From Cucumis sativus (Eukaryota; Streptophyta; Magnoliopsida; Cucurbitales; Cucurbitaceae), in NCBI RefSeq assembly GCF_000004075.3, contig NC_026657.2:2604001-2668000 (forward strand): a stretch of 64,000 nucleotides of DNA. Direction: 5' to 3'. Shown here in pieces: positions 11,648-23,065 of the stretch; within the stretch, counting starts at the first letter, position 1; each line of letters starts with the position of its first letter. Below the pieces are notes generated by a model. That model searched no databases, was not told the DNA's origin, and saw only the letters and a program-made list of their open reading frames with translations. Made by a program: the position numbers and the translations under genes.

Positions 11648-12559
11648 TTAGTATTTTCCCCTCCAAGAAGACCACTTTAATCTCATTTGAAACCACAAAG
11701 GAGAAACACCCAAAACTCCACGTTGTAATCTTGAGTCAAAAACATCAAACTGTACTTTCCTTAAAGAATCCAAAAGAACCTGAGCTGGCACGGCCTGCAG
11801 AAGCACAGGCAGAGCCTCCCTCGGCACTGTCCCGGCCAAGTCTCGAGCTTTTTGCAAATGAGCATTCGCTACTGAAGCCATTTCAAAAACTGCATCACAT
11901 AGGCTCTCTCTTGAATCCAAGCGTATCTCAAAACGCACACCCTCCTTTGCCAACAAACCATGATTTTCGGCCACTTTAACAGGAATGTAAGAAAAATGGC
12001 GATTTCGAGTAGCATGATATGGTAATGACTTCAGCAACAAGAGCAGCCCGCTGGCCTTACCGATATGAGATGCAGCATGATCGGCTGCTGTCGACCTAAT
12101 ACCACCAGCTTGAAGGGTCATGTAGAGTAGTGTTGATGCAGTATCTTCGGCATATTTCTCTAGTTCATCAATGGCTGTTGGAATGTCAGTGTCCTCCCTT
12201 CTGGCATCATTAATCCGAGCTTCAACAGACCTTTTCAGCCACAGTTTGCTAATTTTGTTCTCCGATATCACAGATGAAAGGGCTTGCGCTATTGGATGTT
12301 CAATCTTTTTACTAGCATATATTTTGTCAATAGCTTCCTGCCACCACACAAGTCGCATAAGACCTATCCTGGGATCAGTAGCAACGTCCATGGCTCTTGA
12401 TGTTTCAACATTAAATGCTCGGAGTGCAAATGCAGCCTTTCTCATAGAAGGGGGAAGTTCGAGGAGGCAGAGGTAGTGATGGTAGTCATAGCTTCGGACT
12501 TGCTGTACACAGTGCGAAAACGCAGCGCGTAAGCTACTGGATGCGAAAGTTCCATTCAT
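11648..12559 (-). CDS. NDUFAF6-like complex I assembly factor (squalene/phytoene synthase fold)
   Basis: Intronless coding exon of 303 residues, starting at the ATG at 12559-12557. The exon stays open upstream to the splice acceptor at 12583-12582, but exon 1 has a stop in that frame, so this Met is chosen. Visible blocks are SYDYHHYLCLLELPPSMRKA near the N-terminus, FALRAFNVETSRAMD, and IGLMRLVWWQEAID. The helical remainder includes LLLLKSLPYHATRNRHFSYIP. These are typical of NDUFAF6, a mitochondrial relative of phytoene synthase that helps assemble respiratory complex I. The Asp-rich prenyl-diphosphate-binding motifs of true synthases are not evident, so an assembly role fits better than catalysis. 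The 5'UTR carries a 1.84-kb intron (12582-14421). It is divergent from HOP. Arabidopsis At1g62730 is the likely counterpart (memory). Confidence 0.88.
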   Translation of the reverse strand: MNGTFASSSLRAAFSHCVQQVRSYDYHHYLCLLELPPSMRKAAFALRAFNVETSRAMDVATDPRIGLMRLVWWQEAIDKIYASKKIEHPIAQALSSVISENKISKLWLKRSVEARINDARREDTDIPTAIDELEKYAEDTASTLLYMTLQAGGIRSTAADHAASHIGKASGLLLLLKSLPYHATRNRHFSYIPVKVAENHGLLAKEGVRFEIRLDSRESLCDAVFEMASVANAHLQKARDLAGTVPREALPVLLQAVPAQVLLDSLRKVQFDVFDSRLQRGVLGVSPLWFQMRLKWSSWRGKY

Positions 12560-12721
12560 CACATCCCAAATGTCATTCCACCTGCAAATGAAAATTCATA
12601 ATGTTATCATACCACATACCATCTGTAACCGATAGAATCTTTGTATTTATTTACACGAATTACAAAAAGAACTACTTTCAACAGAAAAGTAGTTGTAGAA
12701 GTAGTTATTTAGTATCACATC

Positions 12722-13780
12722 ATATTCACATGGCCTAACAAAACCTGCCAAATAAAGAACTTAATTTCCTCTGGAATCTTTATCCTCCAAACCTCACTAA
12801 AAACAGACGTACTATCAAGGGAGGGGTCTAACACAACATGAACAATGATTTGCAAACAAAACCTTCCGAAGGATTGGGCTTCCAAACACGAACATCCCTC
12901 CTCCCCTCCCTAAAGTCACACTCATCAAGGAAAGAAAGAAAGCAGAGAAGCCATTTCTGTCATCTCCCTATTAGATAAGTTACAAGGGAACTCGAAAGAA
13001 AAAGACACTGAACTTCCTGCTCAAACCAAGAAGTCAAATATCCAATGGTTTTTAGGATAGAACAACTAATAAAGATGAGGATAGACCGAACAAAGGGGGC
13101 TAACCCCAACCCATTGATCTTCCCAAAAGAATGTTTTTTTATCATCTACCCCCAGCACCTAACCCAAGAAGAGAAAGAAGGGATCTCAAGTGAGATATCC
13201 TTCCAACAAAGGGACCAGAGCCATGCTACCTCACGATGATCGAATCAGACTCAAGGGCAAAACCAATGCTACCTAACCACAAAGCTTTGTTACACAACCT
13301 TAAGTTACCAATTTCCAGCCCTCCTTGATTCACAGGGAACTCAACAACTTGCCAGCTAACCAAACGAGATCCCCTCCTCTCATCCATTCCTGAGATCCCC
13401 TTCTCTCATCCATTCCTTTCCAAAGAAAATCTCTCATAAGCTTCTTGATGATTTTGCAAACAGAGTTAGGGGCTTTGAATAAGGAGTAGTAGTAAACAGG
13501 AATCCCACTAAGCACAGATCTAATCAAAGTTAATGTGCCACCCTTAGAAAAGAAACCTGTCTTCCAAGAGGCTAACCTTTTACGAATCTTCTCACAAACA
13601 AGATCCCATAAGGACACAGCCCTCTGATTGCCCCCCAAACGGAGACCCAGATAATTGGTTGGAAGGGAACTGACATCACAACCAACCGATGCCCATTTAT
13701 GAAGCTTACCCTGATCGAAATTGATACCCAAGACCTACATTTACTCCTATTGATTTTTAGCCCTGACATCATCACAAAAG
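12722..13780 (-). mobile_element. LINE fragment: end of reverse transcriptase and zf-RVT region
   Basis: The minus strand encodes SGLKINRSKC, then NYLGLRLGGN, then RKRLASWKTGFFSKGGTLTL and VLSGIPVYYYSLF, which is the C-terminal thumb of plant L1-type reverse transcriptases. A GGLEIGNLRLCNKALW block follows, then FWEDQWVG, NLSNREMTEMASL and finally KIPEEIKFFIWQVLLGHVN, typical of the zf-RVT region. Several frame changes and stops are present. Both ends are cut: it lacks the endonuclease and most of the RT, as with 5'-truncated insertions. It is in the same orientation as the host gene and sits in its 5'UTR intron. Confidence 0.85.
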
Positions 13781-13830
13781 TAAACCCACCAAGACCTTAC
13801 ATTTACTCCCAAGACCTTACATCTACGCAC
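13730..13830. repeat. Short direct repeats at LINE 5' junction
   Basis: A motif close to 'caagaccttacatttactcc' occurs three times, near 13730, 13792 and 13811 (the last diverged). The cluster marks the upstream break of the LINE fragment. Confidence 0.6.
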
Positions 13831-14421
13831 TTCGTAAACCAAGCTGAAGATCAAATAACAAAATCTAAAATTCACGCATCAGAAAGAAAGATTGTTTTAT
13901 TCAGTACTTCAAGCAAACAAATAGATTCCACCAATACACCATCTTTCCGTGTTACAGCCATTACCCACAATTTAAATTACAAAATAAAGAGGTTAAATAG
14001 AAGATGCCGTAAATTTTGAAATGATCCATACAAGACCTTCCTAACAAATTGTTGAAATAACAGTTGCTGGAAAACTTACTCCAATTGGGAATTCAAAGAA
14101 TCCCTTAAATGTCAAAACAAGCTTACAATTTATTTGTTGAGACAAGGACAGAGATAGCACATGAAGACCATGGGCGTACAAAACCGACGAAGAACTCGAA
14201 TCTAACGATTACATAGAAACTCAACAAGAATCTCAAACAAAAGAACCATGAGATTGCATCTTAAGAAACTAAATACTCAGATTACAAAACAAAAAAATAA
14301 ATATTACATAGCAAATTAACCCGAAGAGAAAAAATGCAGAGAAAGCAAACAAAAATCTGAAGCACTAAAGTAAAATAAAAAACTAAGATCAGAACTTAGA
14401 AGAAAAGAAAAACCCCAGTAC

Positions 14422-14640
14422 CTCACAGATCAGGAAAAAACCAAACTTCATTTTTGATCTCACAAACGACACCCACACTTGAATAACAGCCAGAGAGATG
14501 GCAAAGGTGAAGAGAGCGCAAGAGATGGATGGCTCTTGAGCGAACAGAAATGGAGGCACCGGCTGAGAGACGATAAAGTGCAATGGAGAGCTTCAACGGA
14601 GGTGTGAGGAATAAAACCCGTATCAAACTTGAGTTCAATC
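14422..14640 (-). other. 5'UTR exon 1 of the NDUFAF6-like gene (5' end approximate)
   Basis: This block ends at the GTGAG|GTACTG donor and lies just below an (AACC)n tract. It has no start codon in frame with the coding exon, so it is inferred to be untranslated. The transcription start is not resolved. Confidence 0.5.
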
Positions 14641-14667
14641 AAAACGATCTTTTGGACTGTTTTAAAA

Positions 14668-14701
14668 ACCAAACCAAACCAAACCAACCCAACCCAACCC
14701 A
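14668..14701. repeat. (AACC)n microsatellite
   Basis: Runs of AAACC/AACCC in the shared upstream region of the NDUFAF6-like and HOP genes. Confidence 0.8.
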
Positions 14702-15460
14702 AGTAAAAAAATAAAAATAAAGATAAGCTCCAAAAACTTGTCCTAAATTAAGCCATTGTTAAACTTCAGTTGGACCTCTCAACTACACCATACTAAATAG
14801 TTTTTGCAATTTCTCCAAAATTTAATAAATTTAGTTCACCTACTAAAATCTAAAACATTCCCTGCTCCTGCTTGTTAATTTAGTTATTTAAATACCTCTT
14901 CATGTTAATATACGATATTGTACAACCAGATTTGGAAACCTCAACTATTTCTGTATCAACTTATTCTTGAACAACGTCATTTAATGCAAGCTTAAAATAC
15001 AATCTTCAATTTTTATGCATGGTATAGGCTTAAAATTTTTAAAATTCAAGTTTTGTCATTTATAATAATGAATCTATTTTTTAAAAAAAGAAATTAAATC
15101 CCAATTACAGTAAATTGAAAAGAATGGAATAGAAAGTAAAGTGAAACAGTGAATGTTTTAATTTACTTTTTTTACAATATTTTAATATTCATTAAGAAAA
15201 GTATAAATCTTAAAATCTTGAAAGAGAAATATAAAATTGAAACGAAAATAATAATATTTTGAATTAAAGATGAAATGTAAGAACTAAAATGACAAAATTT
15301 CAAATAGAAATAATACCAAAAACTTAAAATTTTAAAAATATGTTTTCTTTTAAAGAAATTAAAAGAAAATAAAAAAAAACATGGACTATTGTTGACTAAT
15401 ATTGGTTAATTCCAATAAAAGATAAAAGTAGCCTCATTACCAAACACCCCCAAATTCCAA
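14702..15460. other. Divergent intergenic region
   Basis: AT-rich spacer between the divergent NDUFAF6-like and HOP genes. I see no gene in it. Its right edge holds the heat-shock element. Confidence 0.6.
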
Positions 15461-15468
15461 TTCCTTTA

Positions 15469-15481
15469 GAACATTCCAGAA
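15469..15481 (+). promoter_or_regulatory. Three-unit heat-shock element
   Basis: GAACATTCCAGAA has GAA at 15469, TTC at 15474 and GAA at 15479. This is the alternating 5-bp inverted module bound by trimeric heat-shock factors. It lies 205 bp upstream of the HOP start codon, just before the CT-rich leader. HOP genes are heat-inducible in plants, so the site fits its gene. Confidence 0.75.
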
Positions 15482-15685
15482 CTCCTTCAAAAATCCCAAA
15501 GCTTCCTTCTCTTTTTCTACACTACGAGAACTCTCTCGTTTCTTCTTCTTCTTCCTCCTCCTCCTTTATCATCTCTCTAATTTCTTCATTATATACTCTT
15601 TCATCTTTCCCTCTCTCTCTCCAATTTCTCCCCCGGATTCTCTCCGATTTCTTCCCATTCCCCTTCCTACACCCCCTCACTTTCC

Positions 15686-18407
15686 ATGGCCGACGAAGCC
15701 AAAGCAAAGGGTAATGCGGCCTTCTCCGCCGGCGACTTCTCCACTGCCATCCGTCATTTTTCTGATGCCATCCAACTTGCTCCTTCCAATCACGTTCTCT
15801 ATTCAAATCGATCTGCGGCTTATGCTTCTCTCCATCAATATTCCGACGCTTTGGTTGATGCTCAGAAGACCGTGGAGTTGAAGCCGGATTGGCCTAAGGG
15901 TTACAGTCGCCTAGGTGCTGCTCATATTGGTCTTGGTGAACATGAGGCCGCTGTATCTGCTTATAAGAAAGGGCTTGAGATTGATCCTAGTAATGAAGCT
16001 TTGAAATCTGGATTGGCTGATGCTCAGTCTGCGGCTTCCAGGTCGCGTTCCGTGCCTCCGCCGAATCCGTTTGGGAATGTTTTTTCTGGACCTGAGATGT
16101 GGGCTAAACTGACTGCTGATCCGACTACTAGGGCGTTTTTGCAACAGCCGGATTTTTTGAATATAATGCAGGATATTCAGAGAAACCCTAACAGTATTAA
16201 TATGTATTTGAAGGATCAGAGAGTGATGGCGGCGTTAGGGGTTTTGTTGAACTTGAAGTTGCATAATCCTGCTGAGGGGGAAGCCGATGTTCCTGAGAGC
16301 TCCTCTCCTTCTGCGGAACGGAAAAGAGCTGCTGAGGCTGAGCCGGTGAAGGAGCCGGAACCAGAACCAGAGCCAGAGCCTATGGAAGTGGCGGAGGAGG
16401 AGAAGGAGGCTAAGGAGAGGAAGCTGCAGGCACAGAAAGAGAAGGAGGCAGGCAATGCGGCGTACAAGAAAAAGGATTTCGAGAAGGCAATAAGTCATTA
16501 CACGAAGGCGTTGGAGTTAGACGATGAGGACATTTCTTTCCTAACAAATCGAGCTGCTGTCTATTTGGAGATGGGAAAGGTAATTGGTTTTACACATAAT
16601 TGCTAAATGTTGGTAACTTTCTTGATTGTTATCCGTTTCTGTATCATGTTAGGCATGTTATACTAATATTTGTCTATCGATTGTCTGTTTCTGAATTATG
16701 GGACTTGAACTTTTAGCCTAAGGAGAAATTTGATTGCAAATTATTTTGGAGATGGGTCTTTGAGAGAGATTATTGAAAAGGAAGCTGTTGTCATCTTTTG
16801 TTCTATGTGAAATGAGCTTCCCACCTCATGGTTGTTTTTGCCCCCGTTAAAGCATTTTTAAATTTTTGAGGTCTCAAGTTATGCTTGCTTTTTCTGTGCA
16901 GTACGAGGATTGTATCAAGGATTGTGATAAGGCTGTTGAGAGAGGAAGGGAACTCAGGTCAGACTTTAAGATGATTGCAAGGGCTTTGACCAGGAAAGGA
17001 ACTGCATATGTGAAATTGGCAAAATCTTCACAGGATTATGATATTGCTATTGAAACTTTCCAAAAGGCTCTTACTGAGCATAGAAATCCTGACACCCTGA
17101 AGAAACTTAATGATGCTGAGAAAGCAAAGAAGGACTTGGAGCAACAGGAATATTTTGATCCTAAACTAGCTGATGAGGAACGGGAAAAAGGTATGCTCTT
17201 GCCCCCCATCCCTTGATCATTTTTTTTTAATGTTCTTTTTAATTTTCGTAGTAGAACTGAGTGGATTGACTTCGTTTAAGATTTTGAATATTAATATTAG
17301 ATATTGCTTGATTAGAGCAATTGGGCTGACTTGCACATGTAAAGGAATGGTAATCGAAGATAATATAACTTCATTTCTTCAGGGTCTGCTGTGTTATGCT
17401 TTGATTACATTTTCCAATTAACTTCCTTCATGATCTTTTGAGCATTGGCTATACTCTGTCTCATTGTCCAGTCATTGTTGTGCACATTTGACTCCTTATG
17501 CTTACTGATTTGTTTACAGGTAATGAGTATTTTAAGCAACAACAATATCCTGAGGCCGTGAAACATTACTCAGAATCCTTAAGAAGAAACCCCAATGACG
17601 TAAAGGTCAGTGCATAAGCTATGTCTTTAAACTTTGAAGAAATTAACTGAATTGTTATTGGCAAGTTGTGTACTGATGCGTAATTTATTTACAGGCATAC
17701 AGCAACCGTGCAGCTTGCTATACTAAGTTAGGGGCATTGCCTGAAGGATTGAAAGATGCAGAGAAGTGCATTGAGCTTGATCCTACGTTTGTGAAGGGTT
17801 ATACAAGGAAGGGTGCAATTCAATTTTTCATGAAAGAATACGAAAAGGCTATGGAAACTTACCAGGAGGGATTGAAACATGACCCCAAAAACCAAGAATT
17901 GCTGGATGGTATTAGAAGGTAGGCATCATATCATCTATTTGGAGGCAGGATTAGGAAAGAAATTCCATTAACTGAGGCTGAAACTTCATTTGCAGATGCG
18001 TAGAACAGGTTAACAAGGCAAGCCGTGGGGACTTGACCCCTGAAGAATTGAAGGAAAGACAGGTAAATCATGTTGTCCAATACCTTGTGGTGAGCCTTTA
18101 GTTAGTATTATGCTTTTTGAATTGAAGTGACATTAATTTTATCTTTAGGCCAAGGCAATGCAGGACCCAGAAATCCAGAACATTCTCACAGATCCTGTAA
18201 TGAGACAGGTATGTTTAGATCTTAGACTCTCTGCTCTAATTCTCAATCGGTAACAAGAGTTTGATTCATGTGTTTTCGTTTGCCTTTGCGCAGGTATTGA
18301 TTGATTTTCAGGAAAATCCAAAGGCAGCTCAAGAACACACCAAAAACCCAATGGTGATGAACAAAATTCAGAAGCTGATTAGCGCAGGAATTGTCCAAAT
18401 GAGATGA
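15686..18407 (+). CDS. HOP: HSP70-HSP90 organizing protein (HOP/STI1)
   Basis: Co-chaperone that bridges HSP70 and HSP90 and passes clients between them, in the cytosol and nucleus. Seven coding exons: 15686-16579, 16902-17190, 17520-17605, 17695-17918, 17996-18062, 18149-18208 and 18294-18407. All are GT-AG, joining to 577 residues, the usual HOP length. TPR1 spans about 1-115, and its carboxylate-clamp residues K6, N10, N41, K71 and R75 match the human ones. STI1/DP1 is at about 130-190, with an EP-repeat acidic linker at 222-235. TPR2A and TPR2B cover about 245-490, and a C-terminal DP2 contains QAKAMQDPEIQNILTDPVMR. The CT-rich leader follows a heat-shock element. It is divergent from the NDUFAF6-like gene. 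Likely counterpart At1g62740 (memory). Confidence 0.96.
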
Positions 18408-19232
18408 ACAAAGCAAAGCAAGAACCCCAATTACTATCACAGACGGTTAGAAAGATTTGTTAAAATTTTCAAGTGAAGTTTGGAGTGTGTGTATCGTTTT
18501 GAATTATTGAAATAGACGGGTCTTTAAGTTGAAATAATTCTCTCATTTCCTTTGCATATTATTTTTGGTTTTATCAATAGTTTTGATCTTTAGTTTCCTT
18601 TCGCATTCGCGTGCACAGTAGTACATTTGAAGTTTCATTGTTTAAATCATGAATTTTAACTATTGGTTGTAGCTCATGTGAAATGGTGTATCATGTTAAC
18701 TAAAAATTAGGGACTGCAGCCTCTGATTTTTCCTTCCTATACATATACACATACACACACTGATAGGGGCGTTATTATGTGAAGATCTTGAACATTGGTG
18801 TTTCTTCTTAAACTTCTGGTTCTAAATTCTAGTAGATTGTTTTTTCTTCTTTGTGTTTAATGATGGTGGATTATTTAAATCTCTTGAAATAAGGGGATAA
18901 AGTTTGAGGTTTGATGTTTTTCGTGGATCAATATTCAAACTTGACAATATTCTTCCTATGACCCATATACTGACTTTTCAAAAGAAAGTAAAAGGACTAT
19001 TATTCTGCCTTTCTTTATTTTTATTTATTTTCAATGTTCATACAAAGAACTCGAAATAGGGTTTTTGGCGATGGTTGCTGCATTGAATGCGTTTTATTTT
19101 ATTTTAGGGTTTTGGGTTTTTTTTTTTTTAAATATAGCAAAAATGAATCCAAATATTTTGTATGTTTTATTTTCTTTTTCTTCTGCAATACATTCTGTTT
19201 TTAGAATTTAGAGTTTGTATTTAGAATTTAGA
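18408..19232. other. HOP 3'UTR and flank
   Basis: The first 150-200 bases are probably the HOP 3'UTR. The rest is AT-rich with no gene seen. Confidence 0.5.
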
Positions 19233-20363
19233 GTTTGTTTGGGAGTGATTTTGGTTTGTCCTTAAATTACTTTTAGTTTTTTACTATTGTCAAATTTGCT
19301 TTGACAGACTATTTTTTTTGGTTACTCAGTAAATGATAAGAATTCAAATCGGACTCAACAAAAAACACAACTCCAACTGTCTCAAAATTAATTTGATTTT
19401 AACTTTTAGAAAAGGCTAGATTCAAGTTATTTAGGTGATGTAAGAAGTTTTGAAACTTTCATGGATCATTGTTTTTGGAAGCACTTCATAAGTAAGATCA
19501 ATATTTGCATTCTATTATACATAAGAATATTTTTAAATTTCATCTTCCAAATTCTTCTTTTTTTTAATGAGAAATTATAGTTTTATGTAAGAAAAGATCA
19601 CAACATTTAATTTTATGACTTTCCATAGTAATGAAAGCACGTAAACACGCAATGTTATAACTTTTTAGTTGCTAAAGTAACTCTTCATATGTTTTCAACT
19701 TTTTCATTTGATTCAATTATGATTTCTTGATCCATATCAATCGTCAGTCTTTTATATTTATCGGTTTTTCAAATCATTTTCTAATAATCATGTCAACAAC
19801 TAACTTTTAGTGTTGAAGATCAACTTTTATTGAATAATTTTACGAAAGTCATTTCCAACCAACCTCTAGTGATCAATATCTTGTGATCAATGTTAATCAA
19901 ATTCGAGTAATCATTTTCACCGGTCGTTGATAATGTCCAACTATTGAGTCAATGACCACCTCTAACCACTATCTTCGACCGTTGTTTTTGAAAGACTATT
20001 GACAGTCAACTACAGGCGATCATACTTTTTAGAACCATCTTTGCTTAAGGGTCGACTACCTCCAACCACCATTTTTTAGTGATCATCATTTGCTACCGTT
20101 ATCAACATCGATTTTTCAACAATTGTCACCGTCCAACTTTTTAATAAAAACATTCCTAAAAAGATAAATTAATGGAGAATATATTATTATAATTAATTGG
20201 TTAAATAATTTCAAATATAAAACATAATTTGGCAATTTTAGAACCACTTTTGGAACCAAGCATATAATAATTCAAAATCACTCCCAAAAGTTTGGAACCA
20301 AACAAAAATATGATCGTTAAAAGATTACTTTTACAAAATGGCTAGTATCACTTCCAAACATAC
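19233..20363. mobile_element. Non-autonomous TIR element (hAT-like guess)
   Basis: The left end is GTTTGTTTGGGAGTGATTTT. The right end, read on the minus strand, is GTATGTTTGGAAGTGAT, giving imperfect terminal inverted repeats about 1.1 kb apart. The interior has no transposase. Its central part (19.8-20.15 kb) is filled with loosely repeated CAACTTTT/CGACCAACCTC-type phrases. A related piece with the same phrase set lies at about 21.28-21.5 kb, and another left end ('gggtgtgtttggaagtaatt') starts at 20403. Superfamily is uncertain. Confidence 0.5.
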
Positions 20364-21689
20364 CTAATTGAGTTATTTTCAAATGTATGATTCAAATTTT
20401 AAGGGTGTGTTTGGAAGTAATTTTGATGCGGCTAAAATTGTTTTTGCTATTGTTAAAATCATATTTATTTAATATAATCATATTTGACAATAAAATAAAG
20501 TTTATTTTTAAAAATAAAAAATTCCTTAAGTTGAATTGAGAAGTATCAATTAATCAAGTGATTCTTCTCTCGTGATTGTAATGGAATCTTCTCGAACATT
20601 TCTAAAAATAAATTGATAAAATTAGATATTTATTAGAACTTTGTGTGTCCATATTTTCGATGACCTTTTTTGTCAACGGTCGATGACCCCACCCCGAATA
20701 AAATTTTATTATATTATATTATGTCATATTGGAAAACTTTGGACTATGATATTATGCTAAAGCATATTGATCAATGAATACATGTGATAATTGTTAACTC
20801 TTTTCAAAGGCTATGTACATCTTATGTTTTTATGTTCCTTCAAGATCATTACTTGCGATATCTTTTGTGTTCCCTAGCTAGGCTTATTACCTATGTTATG
20901 ATTTGTGATCCTTTATGGTCATTACCTATGTCATGTTATCTTTCGTACATTACGTCTATGTTGTAGTGAGTTTAAAAACTCACCCCGATAAGGAATTACT
21001 TACTGAATATTTTTAATAAAAATTGTTTGGTTTATGGTTTGCTATTGTTTTTAGAAAGTTAAGATAATTAGATTAGTGATGACCTCAACTTGATTTTGAG
21101 AAATTCCAGTTGTTATATATATTTATTCATTACATTTTTTTTACCTAAATTAAAAAACTTTAGCTTGTTTTTTTTTTTTTTTTTTGTTTAATAATTAAAT
21201 TTTAAATAAACAATTATTAAAATTATTATTAATTTAAATTTATTTTAAATAAAAATAAGTTTTAAAAAAATCACGGGGATGGAGAGTGTCCCCGCTTCGC
21301 CACAGCTTCGTTGCCAACCCTTTGATGAACTTCAACGACCAATGTTGCGAACCTCTAATCACCATCGCCGGCTACCATTTCCAACTACATTTTTCACCAA
21401 TTGTTTGTGGCCAACTTTTTAATAAAAATATTTTTAAAAAATAAATGTAATTATAAATGAATAAAAAACATATTTATTGTAAATAATTTTCAAATGTAAA
21501 ACTTTATAATGGGTATTTGTGAATAATAAACATTTGACAAAATATTTACATTTTATACAAAAATGAAGTGTAATAAATTCTGTCTTTTTAGTGGTTTTGT
21601 TTTATTCAATTAAATAATTTACAAATCCCAAATATAGTTTGATAATTTTAAAATAACCAAACATAATTATTGAAAATCAATTATAAATG
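20364..21689. other. Repeat-derived intergenic DNA, no gene
   Basis: This holds a second left-end-like sequence at 20403, a transcribed-looking but non-coding block at 20640-21120 that may be an old LTR remnant (weak), a poly-T run near 21167-21185, and a piece of the same element type as at 19.2-20.4 kb. Confidence 0.4.
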
Positions 21690-22232
21690 TCCATTAAAAA
21701 ATATTTACACTCTAGAAAATTTTCAAAAACTAAAAAATGTTATAGACTCACACTGAAAAATATCAGAGGCATGTTATTAATTGACATGCAGTGCACTTAA
21801 TATATTTAATTCTGACCTACACAATTGTTTTAGATTTGATCAAATGATTTTTTTTCAAGATTTTTTCCTACCATCGTTTATATTTAATTTAAATTTGGAT
21901 AGTCAAATCTAAACAATTTTTAATTATTATATGATCGTTTATATTTGACATTTAGATTTAGTCGATTAAATAAACAACATTTTTTTTCAAGATACGATCT
22001 TCTTGAATCAAATGGCAGTTTGAAAAAAATAAAAGAAAGAAAAATCGCAAAAAAAGAGAAGAATGATGATAGAGAGAAAAAAAAAGATTGCACAAGAGGA
22101 AGAGAAGAAAGATAATAAAAATGAAGGACAAATGTAAGATATTTAAAATAGTAAGCTTAATGAGTTTTTTGATAATGTTATACGAGCAATAAATATTTTA
22201 ACTTTGTTATATTTACAAAAAATTAACCTATT
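21690..22232 (-). repeat. Family B MITE-like element (reverse orientation)
   Basis: It starts with 'aaaaaatatttacactctag' and ends with 'aaatattttaactttgttat' then 'caaaaaattaacct', the reverse of the 4.6-kb copy. The interior has 'aaatttggatagtcaaatct' and a purine-rich block at 22025-22130. Confidence 0.5.
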
Positions 22233-23065
22233 TGGAAATCATTTATAAGAAATTTTACAGCATGATTTAACAAAATCATATTAATCATGTTTGTGTTTTA
22301 TTTGGTAAAACAATTTATTTATTTAATTTGTTAGAATTATTTTAAAACTTAACTAATTGTATGCTTTTTTGAAGAATAAAAATATTGAGTTGATATTTTA
22401 AAATGCCTAATTATATTATAGAAGATAATGCTAAAAAATTGGCTTGACTCACAAAGAAAGAAAGTTTTATTATGAACACTTTAAGAAAGAACCCTCACAC
22501 TCACTTTAACCCAAAAAAATTTACTAACTCTCGTTCTCTCTTTCTTTCTCACTTACTTTGATTTGTTTGGTTAACAAATTACACTTCCTAGTTATAGGCA
22601 TGAATTCGTTCGAGTCTAAGCCAAAAAGCTTCTCTAGATTAACTAATTTACATAATTCTATATATTTCTCTTATTCTTATCCAAAAGAATTTTTTATCTT
22701 AAAATCAAGATATTTCTAGATTTCGAATTTTAATCTTCTTGTTTAATATCTTTAGAAAATTTTAGTTAGCGTTGCTATATATTTTAACCGATAATAGGGT
22801 ATATATCTTCAATTTTTGTTGTTACAAAATTAACTATTATATTGTAAACCATATCATACATTACAACAATAATTACACAAATGTAACTCTACAAAAGTGG
22901 GTAAAATGTTTTAAATAAAATACATTCATAAATAATTTGATTAAAGTACTTGAAATTTAGATATATAATAAAAACTTTATAAAACTATCAAATAGACAAA
23001 ATGAATTGAATATGTAAATAATGCTCAAGTACGTATTTGCCAAAATGTTTGCTACACATTCAATC
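22233..23065. other. Intergenic and PMEI 3' flank
   Basis: AT-rich; no gene seen. The right edge is the PMEI 3' flank. Confidence 0.5.

Larger units (their letters stand above)
12582..14421 (-). other. 5'UTR intron of the NDUFAF6-like gene
   Basis: On the minus strand the donor is GTGAG|GTACTG (exon ends 14422) and the acceptor is CATTTGCAG|GTGG (exon starts 12581). A five-codon upstream ORF (ATGACATTTGGGATGTGA) lies just after the acceptor and overlaps no coding sequence beyond the start region. The intron holds a LINE fragment at 12.72-13.83 kb. Confidence 0.7.

Noticed and set aside
10380-13780. The two LINE pieces as one element split by the NDUFAF6-like exon
   Set aside because: Their order would fit, but the pieces seem to be of different LINE types (only the 10.4-11.3 kb piece has RNase H), and the host gene has its own leader exon and promoter, so two insertions near an existing gene are simpler.
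16216-16498. Minus-strand frames inside HOP exon 1
   Set aside because: Shadow of the EP-repeat and charged linker; no independent support.
20640-21120. Possible LTR sequence ending in 'aaaactcaccccgataagg'
   Set aside because: The texture recalls a retroelement LTR, but no paired copy, primer site or domain is visible, so it was not called.
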